Below, piece by piece: positions 1 through 14,500 of a stretch of 64,000 bases of DNA. Source of the stretch: Nematostella vectensis (lineage: Eukaryota; Cnidaria; Anthozoa; Actiniaria; Edwardsiidae); contig NC_064040.1 in the NCBI RefSeq assembly GCF_932526225.1, positions 6,731,181 through 6,795,180 of the forward strand. The letters run 5' to 3'. The notes beneath the pieces were generated by a model, which worked only from the letters and a program-made list of their open reading frames with translations, ran no database searches and was not told where the DNA came from. A program made the position numbers and the translations under genes. Numbering within the stretch: the first letter of the stretch is position 1; each line of letters opens with the position of its first letter.

Positions 1-398
1 GCTACTATTACATCAAGACAAGGATTAAGAAAGTTGGAACATTAATATGCGATTTTGACAGTCGCGGCTCTTTAGGAGGCTTCAGAGAGAGCAATTAAGC
101 ATTCCTCTGATGATTGGCAGGCGCCTACTGGTGGGCCATCAGATCTAGTGAGTGTCTTAATCCCGTCAAACTCTAAAGGGACACAAACACTTTGAAGTAT
201 TTACATCAAAATCTAATGCTCTCCCTGATAGTCTAAACGCGTCCTTGCGTCCAATATGTGCCAATATACTGGCTACTTTCTATTTCCAAGGGGAAACTTG
301 GTAATATTTCAATGTATAATAATTGCTTCGAGACGAAAGTCCCTGTCCCAGCAGAGACTGCTGTCAACTGATCTCGGCGTTTAAACCAGCTATGAAAA

Positions 399-2796
399 CT
401 ATGGCTTTCTCTTCTTCTTTTTCTTCCGTTTTTGTCTCTTGTTCCTCTTGCGGTTTTTTGCTGCTTTCCTTGCAGCACGACCTCGCCTTTTCTTCCCAAG
501 TCCCTGCTCGGCCGCAGTTGGTTCTCGCGCACGTTGACTCTTGGAAAATTTTACACAGTCCGGCCCAGAATGCTTTTCTCCCAGCCAGCTGCAGATTTGC
601 TCGAATTTGAGTGAGTTCAGACGTATTCCCGCGTTGAAGTTCCCTCGCCAAATAGGAGGGCAACCGACATATGGCCACCAAGGGTGGTAGGGGACATTCC
701 TGTTGCCGGAGAACACCCCTATTATTCTCCTGTTTTGGACACCTGTCTCCTTATCTGTGTAGGAGGCATAAATTCCAGCACCGGACGATCCGGGTTGCGC
801 GTCACAGCAGTGGTACAACATGTCGTTCGTCTGAGTTCGGATAAAGCACGTTCTGCAAAAAGAGATATGCCTAACGTCATTCTAACCGGCTTTTGTATAA
901 AAAAAAATGTACGCTAGAAAACTATCAAATAGAAAATTTCGATTTGTAGAGGAGTGCACACTTTGATATTACATCCCCGTTGAAGGAGGGGTGTTGCGTT
1001 AAAGAGCTTTGATTTTATCTGCTGTATTTTGTAATGCAAAAATTCAAGGAAATGTCAAAATTAGTATAATAAATTAGTATGGAACCTTCACTCTAATAAA
1101 CTAGTTTTGAAAACAGAAATCGCAATGCCACAAAATTAGTACATATATAGGTCATTATAATACACCAAAACTGGTATTCGACTCTTCCAAATTTTCAGGG
1201 CAGAAGTCTTATTAAAGACGAAAATTTGGCAGAGTCAAATACCAGTTTTTGGTGTATTGTATGCATTCTTCTGGTTCACTCTTCTGTACAAAGGTTCATT
1301 CTTCTGTACAAAGCTAATGTATTGTGTCGTACCTCCCCGAGTCCACCTCACCCCTCCTTTTAAGAAATCCCGCACAACGGGCGTGTCACCTCAAGCTTGT
1401 ACTCGTCTTATAACGCTTATTCCCTTCATTGCATCTAATTTCATTTCTTTTGTCGATCGGTAAAAGGGCGTGGTTACTCATCCCGAATACGAAGCCCCCG
1501 AACAGCCCCTTGATTTTCTCGTAAAAAAGTGCAATGCTTGCAAGCTTGGGGATTTCAAGTGGTCAAAGCTGATTGGGCGGTCTAATAACTTACCTATACC
1601 ATATGGTGTTTGAGGGTTTGTCGTCCTCGAATGCAGTGAAGTGAATTTTTGTATCCCTCCCAAATCTCTCATCTTCACTGTACGTGATCGACATATACCG
1701 GCGCTTGTGGCGCTGTGCTAGCCGTACAATGGCGTAGTCGTACCTGCACAAGAGGGAATATAATATTTAGGGCAACTGTTTAGAAACTTTAACAAGGCTA
1801 AAGGTTTTATCCCCAACAATTATTTCAATTGATTGTGTGAACCAGTGGCTATGGAATTGCAAAACTTTACTGCTTGAAGGTGCTTCATTCTTTAAGTCAA
1901 CTCTTTAATTTTCAAGGTGGCAGAGTCAACATGTTTTAATTGATACCCAAACAGCTCCGTCGTATTCTCATTTCATAACAGTCAAACAGACATACGGACG
2001 GAACGAAGGACGAACAGAGAAACAAAACGGATGCACAACCTATTCACTGGCCAGTGAGGGCAGTAATGCCAACCCTAGATTATTATTATTATTATTACCT
2101 CGAGGCATCGGGATCCTGTCCCATGGTCCAAGCCAATGGCAGCTTCGCCTGTACTGCATCAACCCACTGGAATGTCCTGTTCCTTAACAAGAATCCCACG
2201 CGTAATGTACGGAACCCCTTGGTGTAGTCCCTCCCTGTATGGAGGCAATGCGCCGCCGTCAGGACATGTCGCGGGGACACCAGCGTCCCTGTGCAACCCG
2301 TAGACAACTTTACCACAGTATGAAATGGGTATCTCTCGGCATAGGTATACGTTCGTATATAATATCTCCGATGTCTACCGTACAATTCCCGAGAGTTCCG
2401 AGTGCGTCGTCGTAAAGCTTTCGGGATATCGAATCCCGTGTCCGTCTCAAAAGGTATTCGTAACTTAGTTGCGTTGATAGTCAGTGGCTGGGTAACCTTA
2501 TGTTTTATATTAACTTTGACGATGGTGAGCTGTCGCTTGCCAGTTGCTGTCCACGCAGTTTCGTACGATAGCTCTTTTGATAACTTTTCTGGAGACTCGT
2601 ATTGATTATCGATATCTCCAACCGTTGCGTATTGAGCTTTGCCGTCCTCTGAGAAGTTTGTATTTGGTCCAAGCACCCTTGAGACGATCTTCATGTGATG
2701 GCGTTCGCTTGCGATTAGTTCTTCTAAAAGCACCGCTAGCGAGCTAGGTATCGTCACGCTAACAATAACCGTGACCGTGAAATATCCTAGTAGCAT
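399..2796 (-). CDS. PRSS23/PRSS35-like secreted serine protease (3 exons, 433 aa)
   Basis: Trypsin-fold serine protease of the PRSS23/35 group, expected to be secreted. Exons (minus): 2796-2099, 1743-1594, 852-399; introns have GT-AG ends and phases 2 and 2 that join cleanly. The ATG at 2796 opens a hydrophobic signal peptide (residues 1-22). A basic stretch and SRELYG (135-140) sit where this family has its propeptide cleavage. The triad is complete: His183 in LTAAHC, Asp235 in RYDYAIV, Ser306 in QPGSSGAG, and the CDAQPG block is typical of PRSS23 rather than ordinary trypsins (GDSGGP). The catalytic domain ends near residue 395 (ICSWL..DCVKF). Odd: a C-terminal tail of 31 residues (403-433) with 22 Lys/Arg, not usual for the family. 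No neighbour explains its role. The family assignment is from remembered similarity; the substrate is unknown. Confidence 0.88.
1159..1260. mobile_element. Short fold-back (MITE-like) element
   Basis: Two arms of about 38 bp, beginning AATACACCAAAACTGGTATT and ending in its near-perfect reverse complement, flank a loop of about 23 bp. It lies inside intron 2 of the PRSS23-like gene. No coding capacity. The class is not assignable from the sequence. Confidence 0.7.
2082..2097. repeat. (TTA)n microsatellite
   Basis: Short run of TTA triplets touching the donor side of intron 1 of the protease gene. The donor (GTAATA on the minus strand) is itself formed by the repeat edge. Confidence 0.8.
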
Positions 2797-5700
2797 TGTA
2801 AACTACAGTGGTTAAGCGAGATGATATCTCGCTCTCCCTGCACAGTTCATACCAGGGAATCTCTAAACAACCGTACAAATCCTCTGTCTTGATGCCAGCA
2901 GAACACTGCAAGACAATAAAGAAGCAGCCACTACAAGTTAGTATATACAACACCGCTCAATGCCGTGTTGCCAAAGACAGGTCCACAGTAATTTTAAAGC
3001 ATCTATCTGTCTTTAGCATAATAGTCGTTTGCATGTTGTTAACCTCAGTGCAGCACAATACAACCAGTGATCCGTCTCACTCAGCTTTTGTTTGTCGAAC
3101 GCATCACGCGGACTTTTGTTAGTTTGACCAATTTGCATAGGCGTGTCAAATTCACTTAACGCCAATTAACACTGGCATAAGTAGGTAATTTGTTTAAGGG
3201 CCGCAGCTAATAACAGATAAGTCAAGTTTACAATGATGGAATAGTAGGATTTGGCGCTGGATCTACGCGTTATTTTCAGAGAACGGACTGACATATACTA
3301 GATGAGCCTGGTCATTTGATATTTTGGGGGAGTGATGACATCTCCTAGACACTGTATAGGACCACCCTAAGTACTAGGGAGTAAACAGGTACACTCCACC
3401 TCTTTTTAAATTCCCCTTATCAAGTCGAAAATGAGTTGAGGACTGTATTACTGGAGTTGTGCCTAAAATCCTTTTCTCTCATTTTCTATACAAATTCTTT
3501 GTGTTTACGCGAAAACCCCTGCTCTCATTTGTATAACTTTTTGTATCGCACAGAGAAAGAGAAGAGAGAAAAGACCCCAGTATATAAGCTTATTTTTAAG
3601 CATCTCCTTTGCGGACTCTGAATACACGTTACAAAGACACATATCGCAGTATACTCAAGTTGAAAATCAATGTTATCTTATTTGGTTATATTCGAAAAGC
3701 TCTATAAGTTATTTTGGTATTTGTGTTTGAAAAAATTCCAAATATATATTCATAAGTGTGTTAAGTTATTTATTATTTATATTTTTATAGATACTAAAAT
3801 CTCTATCTATCAATGCTCTTTGCCAAACATTCTCTATTATATGAGACAATGTGCGTCATGAGGTGCTAAAAAACCACTGGGAAGAGGCTTTACTCATTCT
3901 CCGGAAAGAACAAGTCTTAGTAGTCTTAAATGGGTTAGGCAAAATTTATATTAAATAAAAGTTTTTTCTTTACTTTGAAGGTGTTTAACATACTGCCAAG
4001 CATAAAAGGCTTCACCGATAGCACTAGTTGTGCTAATTGAGCTAGTCTACCGAATTGCGCAGCCAGGCGGTATTGTTTCTATAGTTCTCTACATCAAAAA
4101 GCAACAGGGCAGTAGAGAAATTAAGGACTTTTGGATTTTCACAATGAAATACCGACGTTGTTTCCGGTAGAGTCTTGATTGTTTCAAGAACAATATAACG
4201 ATCTTAAAAATACACATATCTCAAGAAGGACCCCAGGATTGAATACTGACCTCTTGTTAAGGTCAATAAGGGTACGTGGAATGACAAACATCTTTAGACT
4301 TAATCTATCTGACGTTCTAGTTAAAAGAATGAATTAATGGTTATTAAAGATTCCTTTAGAAAAATGTTAGTAAAAAATGCTTTTGTTGTTATCGGTATGA
4401 CCTTGTCTAGTATTCACACGAAATGTTTAACGAAATGTCACATTTTAAGATGCCCCCCTTGTCAGAGTCGCGCACTGTCCGCATGTGCGTCCTTTGCCGG
4501 AGTAGTCAAAACTATAACCATTATCTTTTCAACCCAAAGCAAACGAAGAGAGACACTTTATGTGCTAACCGAGTAACCCTGACCCAAAGGGTATCACTTC
4601 TACAAGCAGGGGTGGCGAATGGTCAACGTCAGATTTTCCGAGATTGCGAGACAAGGATTTGAAATCCGAGATTTGGGTGTAAAAAAATTTAAATTCACAG
4701 AGATCTCCTTCTCAATTGCTTGTAGAGAACGTCGGATCATTGTTAAAATGTAGAGCTTCGCCGAGAAAATGCATTTTTGGTGTTTGAGAGTGTGGTGTAT
4801 GAGATTAAACCACTGATAGATACGGCAGTCAGATACGCTTTTCTGAAAAAGTCCATAGGAAAATTCCGATATTGCAAGATTTCAATAAATTTAACTAGAC
4901 TTGTCAATTTCTATGGACCATTTGCAACTCCTTATAGTGTTTCAAAGAGGGATAAATTTATGACGCAGCGGATTTTACCGATGACCTGATGGTCGATTTC
5001 GAGTATTTCAATGGCCATAGCTCTCAGTTTACCACAATCGCGAACGTGCCATGTCAAGCACTTCCTTCTAATCGAGGTATCTAATCCCGGAAGGGGTACT
5101 TAGATCGTAACTGCCCAACAATTATCTCTTTGTACCGGTATGTATTGTTTTTCGGAAGCAGTTCCAAGACCGGTCAACTCACGCACAAAGGGTAAAAAAA
5201 AATTGGAATAAAAGATGACATTTACCGCGCTCTTAAAACAATAATTGCGCTGACAGCTCCAAATTGCCGACAGAGGAAAACAATTTTGAAACGGAAATCG
5301 TAAAATATAACATTATGAATTACTAGTTTTCACTCCCTTGGCCAAGATAAATAATGCATGGTGTTGAAAAGGAATGTATCACTTTGTGACTAGTAACGTG
5401 GGAATTATACCAACATGTCCGGGATAGTTTTGTTTTGGTAGCCTTTGAACCCGCTTTTTCAACAAACTTTGCTAAAATCACGGAAGAAAACAATTGCCAG
5501 GAACACATTCACGAAAACCCTGGTTCGATTTCCATCTCGTTTCTTTAATCCCGCAAAGAGGCCTAGCGAAGACTGTAAACATAGTCCACCAAACACCTTA
5601 GCTTAATTGTGTAACTCCTTAGATAGTTAGTCCATTACAGTCCTGTAGAGAAAGCCCTATTACAGGGTCAAAATAATTTCGCTGTATTTTCTCTCCAGCC

Positions 5701-8700
5701 AGCTCCGTAATGAGTCGCTATGCATGTGGTAAGCAATTTGCCGGACACGTAACACAAACCGCAGATATACGCTAAGCTTTAGGATAACTGTGAAGGAAGT
5801 ACTCGATCTGATGACAATGTTTGGTAGCTCTCACACTTCTAAGAAAGGACACATTTTAGTGGAAAGACGCGCCATCATATTGGAAAGTTTGTATTTTAGA
5901 CCTTAATACCTCCTACCCTATTTCAATATTGAATAAAAGCGTTAGTAGTCTTAAAAAATGGGCGGCATCAAAAATAATGGAAAAAAAAATTCCCCATGAG
6001 ATTGTAATATATCATGGGTGCATTTTATCAATTAAAAAAGTACACTTAGGACACAGTGGAAAAGCCTTGGGCGCATGTTTCGATGTCGTTATTATTCTTT
6101 TTCCACAATCTCAGTCCAAAATATGTAGTTATCGACCTTATCAAGGTAGACCAGCACAAATGCTCTTTTTCTTGCGATGATCATCGTGATTCTATGAGCT
6201 CTATCTATCAGCACCATCTCCTAGCGGTGATAAAACAAACTAAAGCGTGCATAAACTGAAGCAGACAACATTTCATAATATCTCACTGATCTTCATCACC
6301 TTCTAGGCGCATGAGACTCACCGTAACGATGAAAACGATCAATTCGTGCTAGATCTGGATTTGGTGGCTTTTGCGAATGGGTTAAGACGCTGTTCTCTTC
6401 ATTGAACAAAACTTATTGCCAATCAACCAGGAGATATTGAGGTTATACAGGTCAGTATTACAAGGGCTATGTCTGTGGAAATCATCAATATTGCATCTTA
6501 TCTGCGTGCGTTGCGATACGCTACAAATAGGAATAGCAATCGGACTCTAAATCTTTTATGATGGGTAGGAATATTCATAGGGCACCAAGTGAGGATTTCT
6601 CTGAGGTTTTTCAGTGAAGAGCAAAGCGAGACTGTGGAGGCGTATATTGTAGGACTTGATATTTTTTGGTGATTTTCATTTATGCATGCAGGGGATAGAT
6701 TAGCAAGAACAACAAGCATCCTAATCCAAACGATGCTGCATATTGTCACACTAAACTAAACTTGCCGCTCATTTCAGTAGATAGCTTACAACTCGCCGGT
6801 AAATTAATCACAAGTATTTTGGAGGTACTCACGAAATATCACTGGCCTCTTGGTTCAGTTCGAAGAGTTGTGAATCGGAGCAACTAACGTGGAATGTAAG
6901 TGAGCGTCGCGCGACTGTTCCAGCGAGATTACGGCACTGTACACACAAGGCGCGCGCGCCTTTCATCCGGTGTCAAACGAGCCGCCGCTGACAGGCGGTA
7001 CATGGGTCAGCGGTGTATAGTTACTTTATTCGCCAAATGCATTAGCATACTCAAGGTACTCTGGGTAAAAAGATGTTATATCCGCCCATCAAAAAATCAA
7101 AACTAAAAAACAGATCAATTTTGAAGAAGGACAATTTTCACGTAAAAAAAAAGAATTGCGGCTTTGCGAGGCTGCGATTATTATTTCTGTATCATTGCAT
7201 AAAAAAGCAATAATAAAAGGTCAACGACGTAAACAGGTTTAAGCGTGGTTTTGGTTAACTAGCTTCATTTTTCACACGGTCAAACGGCGCTGAAGGTCAT
7301 CAAGTTTTCTTGTAGTTATAAGGCGAGTAAATCTTGTCATCACATGGCCACCGCAAACAGGAGAAATCGCCTTCAAGTCGAAGGAATTTCATGAATGTAC
7401 GCAATTGACATAAAAGACGAGTCTCCTACCGACAACCGAGACGCATACGAATAATATTACATGCCCATGATGTTTCCCTTTGAAAATAGCAGAGATCGCA
7501 AAGGTACGAGCTTTATGAAAGGGTTTTTGCTTGGCGATACAGAGATGATTTGACTTTCAGCGTAATATGAATAAATCATCCATACGTCTTCAAGCTATTT
7601 GCGGTAATAAATCATTCAGCGAGTACCATGTTTCAATAACCTTAATGAACTTTACTTTAACAACTGTTATTTAGTTGTGAAAACATACAAAATGATACAA
7701 TCCCGTTGAGTTGTTTTTACTCAAAGGAAAATGCAGTGTAGGGACATCTATCGAAGCCCAATCAGTCTATATAAAAGTTTCCTCCACCTGCCCCCCTCCC
7801 CACACCAATGGGATGCACTTGAAATACACATGTGGAATGGTAATGATTATTAAACAGGACTATAAAATATACCAGTATCTACCAATTTTGAGATTAAGCG
7901 ATTAGAGATAATAAAAGGAAATGTTTATTCTATTGCTCTTTCACTACTATAAAAATATCTACCTTAGTGGTAGTCGTGTATTTTTAGAATTTCATGCATT
8001 CAAGATTAAGACGATTTCTTTTTTTTTTTCTAAAGGTTTAATGCACGAATTCACAATATCAGAACAATAACTAGAAATAAATACACTTCTAATTTGATCG
8101 CTTGAATAAGAATCTTACCTGAAAAACTCAAGCCCAAAGAAGGTTGTACGAAGCGACGACCCCGATTCAATCACTCGGTTTTTCAATGAGAGTATTTTGA
8201 TGCGAAATGTATAAACATGCTTGTTAGTGAATATTCGAAGTGCTGATATATATATACCAGGCGGTCCCTATAGGACAGTATCGGCATGGTATATCCCGAA
8301 TAGCACCAGCCAGTCTGTACGCACGAGGATTACGGAAAAAGGCGTGACGCGCTGAAATTGGTTTGGTCACACAGCGGGAGAAGAATCATCTCTGACGACT
8401 CTGGCGAACGTTGCCAAAATATACATTTCAGTAATCTAACGTCTTTGACAGAAATCTATAAGTCGTTGAGGAGGAAGGGGCAAGAGAGGGGATTCCAGAA
8501 AAGCTTCCAAGGTCTGGTGTGTACAAAGTGATATTTGTAAAAGATTTTTCTCTATGGATATTACTGTCTCTTCTATCGTTTGCAAACTTGGTGACACCCT
8601 TGATAACATCGGAGCCTTTTACTCAGATTTGCGGTGGAAAATTCATTGTTGAGTTATGAGTCACATTTGCCATTAAGTTGTTTTTGATGCATTCCCCTTT

Positions 8701-10507
8701 TTACGAGTTACAATACCAATCTGACAAAAATAATCTATTGCATTATTGCAATACTATAATTAATAAGCTGAATGAGATACATTAAATAAATAATACAGTA
8801 GTGACAAGATAGTTAGTATGACCCAAATAAAAACGGGCGTAAACCCATCTCAGCGTAGGTCATTTCTCCACATCATAAATCATGGTAATTGCTAATAAGA
8901 CATTGCTTAATTTCTTCCATGAGCGTTTCACCTCAATCCATCAATAGAATTAGAGACTAGAGACCCGGCCCTTGGCACCGAACGGAAATAATGATTTGTA
9001 GCATTATTGAACTCATTGAAATGTCCCGGAAGTCACACATAGTAAGGTAAATATTAAAATCCCGCGCTGCTAGCTTGTCATATCGGCTTACGGGTTTGTG
9101 GTCTTTGTGGCCTCATGGCCGCCAAAGTGACGGGCAACGATCTTTTGAATGACTCAGCTCTCTCAGTGGTGACCATGTCCTAAAAAATGAAAGCCTTGCC
9201 CTTTTTTTTCTCGTATGGTCTAGTCTACTTTGCAGCTGTCCACGTTGTTAGTCGCAAACGTGCGCATTGGAGAAACGCGGACGGCTGCAAAGAAGACTAA
9301 CCGTGGTCCGCAGGGCCATTTGAATATACTCCGCGGTTTCCACCGCGGACCACGACAGCTTTTATAGCGGATTGTTCCGAGGTCTCAATGCTGACAGAGT
9401 ATTGTAAAATCGATAATAATTAGCAAAAACGCAAGAGTGAGTTAGGGAGGGAGGTGATAATGAGACTTATCTGCCGTATTCCTCTCATATGATTCTTGGG
9501 TCAATAGCAGTGAGAAGTTCTCATTAGGGACCCGGTCATTTCGAATAATATCTAAAAAGAAACAGAAAAAAAAGTTCAGGGAAAAATAAATCGAGCAAGC
9601 TTATTGGCCAAGAAAACATTCGGGTAGGAAAATAATCATTATCATTCTTGTCAGATTCTGGTCCACGCCTTGTTTTGTGATAACTATTGTAGCGTTAGAC
9701 ACAAAGGGGGATGTTCCTGTGACTAAATGCAATATACTTGCCTGACACGTGCGTTCCACGGGTCATGTATCCAATCACCTGCGGTTAGCGGTGTCACAGA
9801 ACAATAAGTCGGTTACAGCGCAATCAAGATACATTTCCGCTGAATTGAACTTCGATTGGCGCCACTAATCTTGCGGAAATCGACTCAATCCGTTTTGTGT
9901 ACGCTATTTGGTTCAAGGATGCTGCAAACTGTAGCAAAATGGGCGGAAATTCCTATGGAATTTTAAGCACAACGAAGGGAAAAAAGGCTTCTCTAAAAAA
10001 AAAGGCTTCTACCTTCTACGCACAAACTTATCCAATAAACCTGCTTACCTTTGAGTGGCGCAATTATGAAGGCTACAAGAGAAAAAAATGCAGAACGATG
10101 TATAAGATATAATGTGTAAGAAAGCACCGACCTAAAGATAAGGCCTTGCACGGTTTTTACATGCGCTCTTTGCATTGTTACCAATGTTCTTTGTCATCAT
10201 GTTCTTTGTCATCATAAAAAGAGGGGTTTAATAGGAGAATAACAGTCCAAATGTACAATGAAACTTTGGCACGCAAGAGTTGACGAAACTGGCGATTTAT
10301 TTAGCAGAGGCTTGGGGATGGAGGGAACTCTGATGAACCTCGGAACCTTTTTCTACGCTTCTGTTTTGATCTGTGATCATGGAGGTTATCTTCCTACGGG
10401 CCGTTTTACAGACGAATTCGAGTGTTAAAGCAAGTAGCGGAGGTAAGGGTTTGTTTACAGCCTTCTTACAATTTGTTTATTTTTGTTCGTTTTAAGCCTA
10501 GCTTGCT
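2797..10507. other. Long non-coding interval, no recognisable gene
   Basis: About 7.7 kb of AT-rich DNA upstream of the protease gene. Open frames are all under about 105 codons, without recognisable domains or joinable exons. Only scattered low-complexity tracts and one TIR-like element (about 9222-9355) stand out. Regulatory DNA for the protease may lie here, but nothing specific can be shown. Confidence 0.6.
9222..9290. mobile_element. Short TIR element, CTTTGCAGC family (copy 1)
   Basis: The ends read CTTTGCAGCTGTCCACG and its diverged reverse complement (CGGACGGCTGCAAAG), separated by about 35 bp. Similar pairs of ends occur at about 19657-19725 and 50950-51045, which suggests a dispersed non-autonomous family. 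Ends are approximate. Confidence 0.45.
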
Positions 10508-10638
10508 GAGACTAAGTTCAAACATCGTATTATCCATGAGCCATATTCAAATCAATCGAGTCGATTGTTTCATCTTCATTTGCTCGCATTTGCATTGGAT
10601 ACGGCTCATGGATAATACGACGTTTGAACTTAGCCTGA
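10508..10638. mobile_element. Palindromic MITE, AGGCTAAGTTCAAAC family (copy 1)
   Basis: Near-complete palindrome of about 130 bp. The arms run ACTAAGTTCAAACATCGTAT... and end ...ACGTTTGAACTTAGCCTGA. A second copy with the same arms and the same central GATGAAACAATCGA-type core lies at about 35704-35831. Two copies with matching ends support a transposable family. Confidence 0.75.
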
Positions 10639-11546
10639 ATGACTTAAAATGTGGTAGCTTTGTAAGATAAAGTTGCAAGAATTTGCAACGTATGCCATAG
10701 CTACTTAGGTAGTAGCAACGCCCATAAGGCTCAAATACCACACTATGATATATTGTCACTGTTTTTATTGGACGTCTTCAGGTCAAAACAGTAACTTTAA
10801 ATAATACAAATATATTTTCTTTACACATTCATTGGTTCCATGATTACAAGGACTTTTAAAAACCCTTGCAGCTCGTGCTGCGGTATAATTCAATATTCTA
10901 AAGCCTTAACTATATACCCTACAACGAATGTCCTGCCCACGCCCTATTGACGAATTCCCCATCCGCGCTATCCGCAAATGCCCGTATAAACAAGTGGTGA
11001 AAAGCGCCTTTAAGTGTCCCTGAGAAACTAGGGCTTCTAGCAAGTAAATTCTCTGTATAACTGTCAGGCGAGTCACCTTGAGGGCTATTTTAAAGGAGGT
11101 TCTATTGTAACAAAGCACAAAGGGTAACAAAACGTTAACAAAACTTCTCAGTCTCATTAAGTGTCGTCTTAAAGCTTTAGCAAAGTTTGGTCGGAGTAAT
11201 TACCCTTACTAAAACAAGACGTGATCTCAGGCCACACACAGAAAAAACGATCTCAAGATTTACTGGATCCGCTTAACTATCATTTGTACCTCACTTTATC
11301 ATAGGCAACACCCGTCCAGCCCACTCAAATTGAAGGGATAAAAGGCATGGGACTCTGACTACCCCTTGTTACAAAGATTTCAACAAAAAACCCTAATAAC
11401 AGGGTCTCCTTATCGAGTGTGGTCTACCTAAAGGAATGTCATCCTTCTGTATCGAAAGGTGTCCCCCTTCCAGTCGGACTATAGTAAATCGAGCTAAATA
11501 CTCGGCTTCAGCAGGATACGTGGCTCGTTCAGGCAGTTCATCAACA
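10639..11546. other. Interval downstream of HRD1, no gene seen
   Basis: About 0.9 kb between the palindromic MITE and the HRD1 stop codon. It probably includes the HRD1 3' UTR. I see no AATAAA on the minus strand close to the stop and no supportable coding frame. Confidence 0.5.
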
Positions 11547-14500
11547 TCAAACTGATGACTCGTTCGTATCTTCCGCCTTCTTCCCCTCGGCCTCGCCGCT
11601 CATGAACCGCTCCAGTCGCCTCCTCCTCAGCTCTTGACTGGCCTCATCCTCCGCACTGTCTGCAGCCTCTGGACTCGCGCCCACAGCCTCGGGGACCAGA
11701 GGGGATGTAGTCTCTTTACTATCAGCCGTCGAAGGTGCTGTAGTAGTGGTACTGGGCGTGGCTGGTGCGACGGGTTGGATGGCGGGGGAGGTGAGGGAAG
11801 GCCAATCAGAAGTACTTTTAGGAGCGTCTTTTGGCTTAGCAGGAGGTTTCTCTCCTTTGGTTTTTGCCGCACTGGATTCAGTCGAAGAGTTTGTTTGTGT
11901 TGACGTGGAAGAGGAAGCTTGGCTGCATGCAGAAATGTACATCACATAAATTACCTGAACAAAACTCATATACTTCAAATAAAGTTGCACTTGGAGAATC
12001 TGTGTATCCAAACCCGCAGTGATTCATGGGTAACAAGTGAATAAGCAAATACGGGGAAATAAAATACAATTTTAGGTTTCAAAACCTGTAGAATTCTTGT
12101 TTTAATTCTTATGAATATTCACATGGCTTCCAGATACAAGGATTCATCCATTTGTATGCTACCCAAGAAACACCCCGGGTTATGACACATAGGTTCCCCA
12201 GTGCAACCTTATTTGAAATAGGTGTATATTTATCTTAGTATATTTGATTAAATCTTTTAATATAAGTTTCAATAGTATTTATTTGTTGTTAAAGAAACGG
12301 AATGCCGAACTTTAGTATCACTTTGGAAAAACCTTCCAATAAATATACCTTTGTAATTACCTATCTATATATAACATGATTGATGACTCAGCTTGCCCCT
12401 ATTTGTCTGCAGTCATAATTGGCATCATTAAAAAGACAAAGGCTTGAACAAAGGTATATAGGAAGTGAGGATGAGAGTTCGGGGTCAACTCGCATGAAAA
12501 AAAATCAGTGCCATTGCGGGCTAGGAAGAGTCACACACAAAGGGGGAAATTGACCACTTACACTGTATTTAATAAAAAGCACTCGGGCTGGAAAATATTG
12601 GCTACGGGCATGATAATGTGCCTGGAATGCTTAACAGCTATCATTGAGTGAATCATAAGACCCTCACCTCTGTGCGTTGACCATCTGCGTGTACTGGTTC
12701 AGTTGGCCTATAGCCACATCAAGCAACATGTGTACGTTCCTCAGCATCGCAATACGGGACTCAACCTGCTGCCTCTCTCTTCCCTCTACAGCTGCCAGCT
12801 CCTCCACTCCAAGTGACGAAAGGTCTTCGGTACTGGGAGGTGGTGGAGGGGGTGGCATGAACGGCAAGCCTATAAAGGGAAAGGATGTGAGTGAGGTGTA
12901 CCTATACAGGAAGAGGATGTGAGTGATGTATACCTATACAGGGAGAGGATGTGAGTGATGTATACCTATAAAGGGAGAGAATGTGAGTGAGGTATACCTA
13001 TAAAGGGAGAGAATGTGAGTGAAGTATACCTATACAGGTAGAGAATGTTAGTGAAGTATACCAACACAGGGAGAGAATGTGAGTGAGGTATACCTACACA
13101 GGGAGAGGATGTGAGTGAGGTATACCTATACAGGGAGAGGATGTGAGTGAGGTATACCTATACAGGGAGAGGATGTGAGTGAGGTATACCTATACAGGGA
13201 GAGGATGTGAGTGAGGTATACCGTGAGTGAGGTATACCTATACAGGGAGAGAATGTGAGTGAGGTATACCTACACTGGGAGAGGATGTGAGTGAGTTATA
13301 CCTACACAGGGAGAGGATGTGAGTGAGGTGTACCTATACAGGGAGAGGATGTGAGTGAGGTATACCTACACAGGGAGAGGATGTGAGTGAGTTATACCTA
13401 TACAGGGAGAGAATGTGAGGTATACCTACACAGGGAGAGGATGTGAGTGAGGTGTACCTATACAGGGAGAGAATGTGAGGTATACCTACACTGGGAGAGA
13501 ATGTGAGTGAGGTATACCTACACAGGGAGAGGATGTGAGTGAGGTATACCAACACAGGGAGAGGATGTGAGTGAGGTATACCTATACAGGGAGAGGATGT
13601 GAGTGAGGTATATCTTTAAAAGGAGAGGGTCTATACAGTAGACTCTTTTTTTATGATGGTCTATAGAATCTATGTTTCCAAACATAATTCCCAATACAGT
13701 CATTTTAAATGGTACTTGCATGCTATTATAAAGCTTTATTCTATCCTAATCAAGGCTTTGTGGCTGATTTGGGAGGGGGAGAAGGGTAGAGAAAACTATA
13801 CATAAAAATACTGTACGGACAACACAAGAAAAACGTTTTGCAACACAAAAAGTTCTTAACCTAAAAACATCTGAAGACAAAAACATCTTAGGCCTAGAAA
13901 ATCTATTGGACACTGAACAGGCCTAATCTGTATATGCCAATGCTACAAAATGAAACCAAAATAACCTACCCATCATAGGAGGCATCATAAATGGTGGCGG
14001 TGGCATCATGAAAGGGGGCATGCCAGACATCTAAAAGAGTAAATGAGCATTAGGAAATGACAATGAAAGCTTTCTGTCATACTGGCATTGTTAAATAATA
14101 TTGCATAATACATTTGGCTTGCTGTGTTCAGCCTCTAAATGATTTAAATCCTAAAAGAATTGTTAAATTTATACAGAACAGTAAACAGGGGTGGATCTAG
14201 GTTTTTACTGAGGGGGGGGGGGGGGGGGGATTTGACCTAATGGCACTATGTATTTCATTACAGTGACATGTTTATGCCCCCCCTTCCCCCACAGACTCAA
14301 ATTCCTATACTGGAAGACAGTTCACCTTTACAGCCCAACCAACCCACTAATTCCTCCCCCTAGATCCATTATTGTGTTATTGAGTAACTGCTCAGACTAA
14401 CCTGTGGCATTGCCATGGGGGGGACTGCACTTGGTGAAGTACTGGAGCCTTCAATAAGACAGATTCAAAGTTAGATGTGAGAGCTCTAACAGTTTGTTCC

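Noticed and set aside
233..681. Overlapping frames antisense or out of frame to the protease last exon
   Set aside because: Shadows of the Lys/Arg-rich coding tail; the correct frame is fixed by the catalytic Ser block and splice phase.
12664..13721. Minus-strand repeat peptides (LTHILSLYRYTS)
   Set aside because: Product of the 32-bp minisatellite in an HRD1 intron; the true coding exon here is only 12668-12869.
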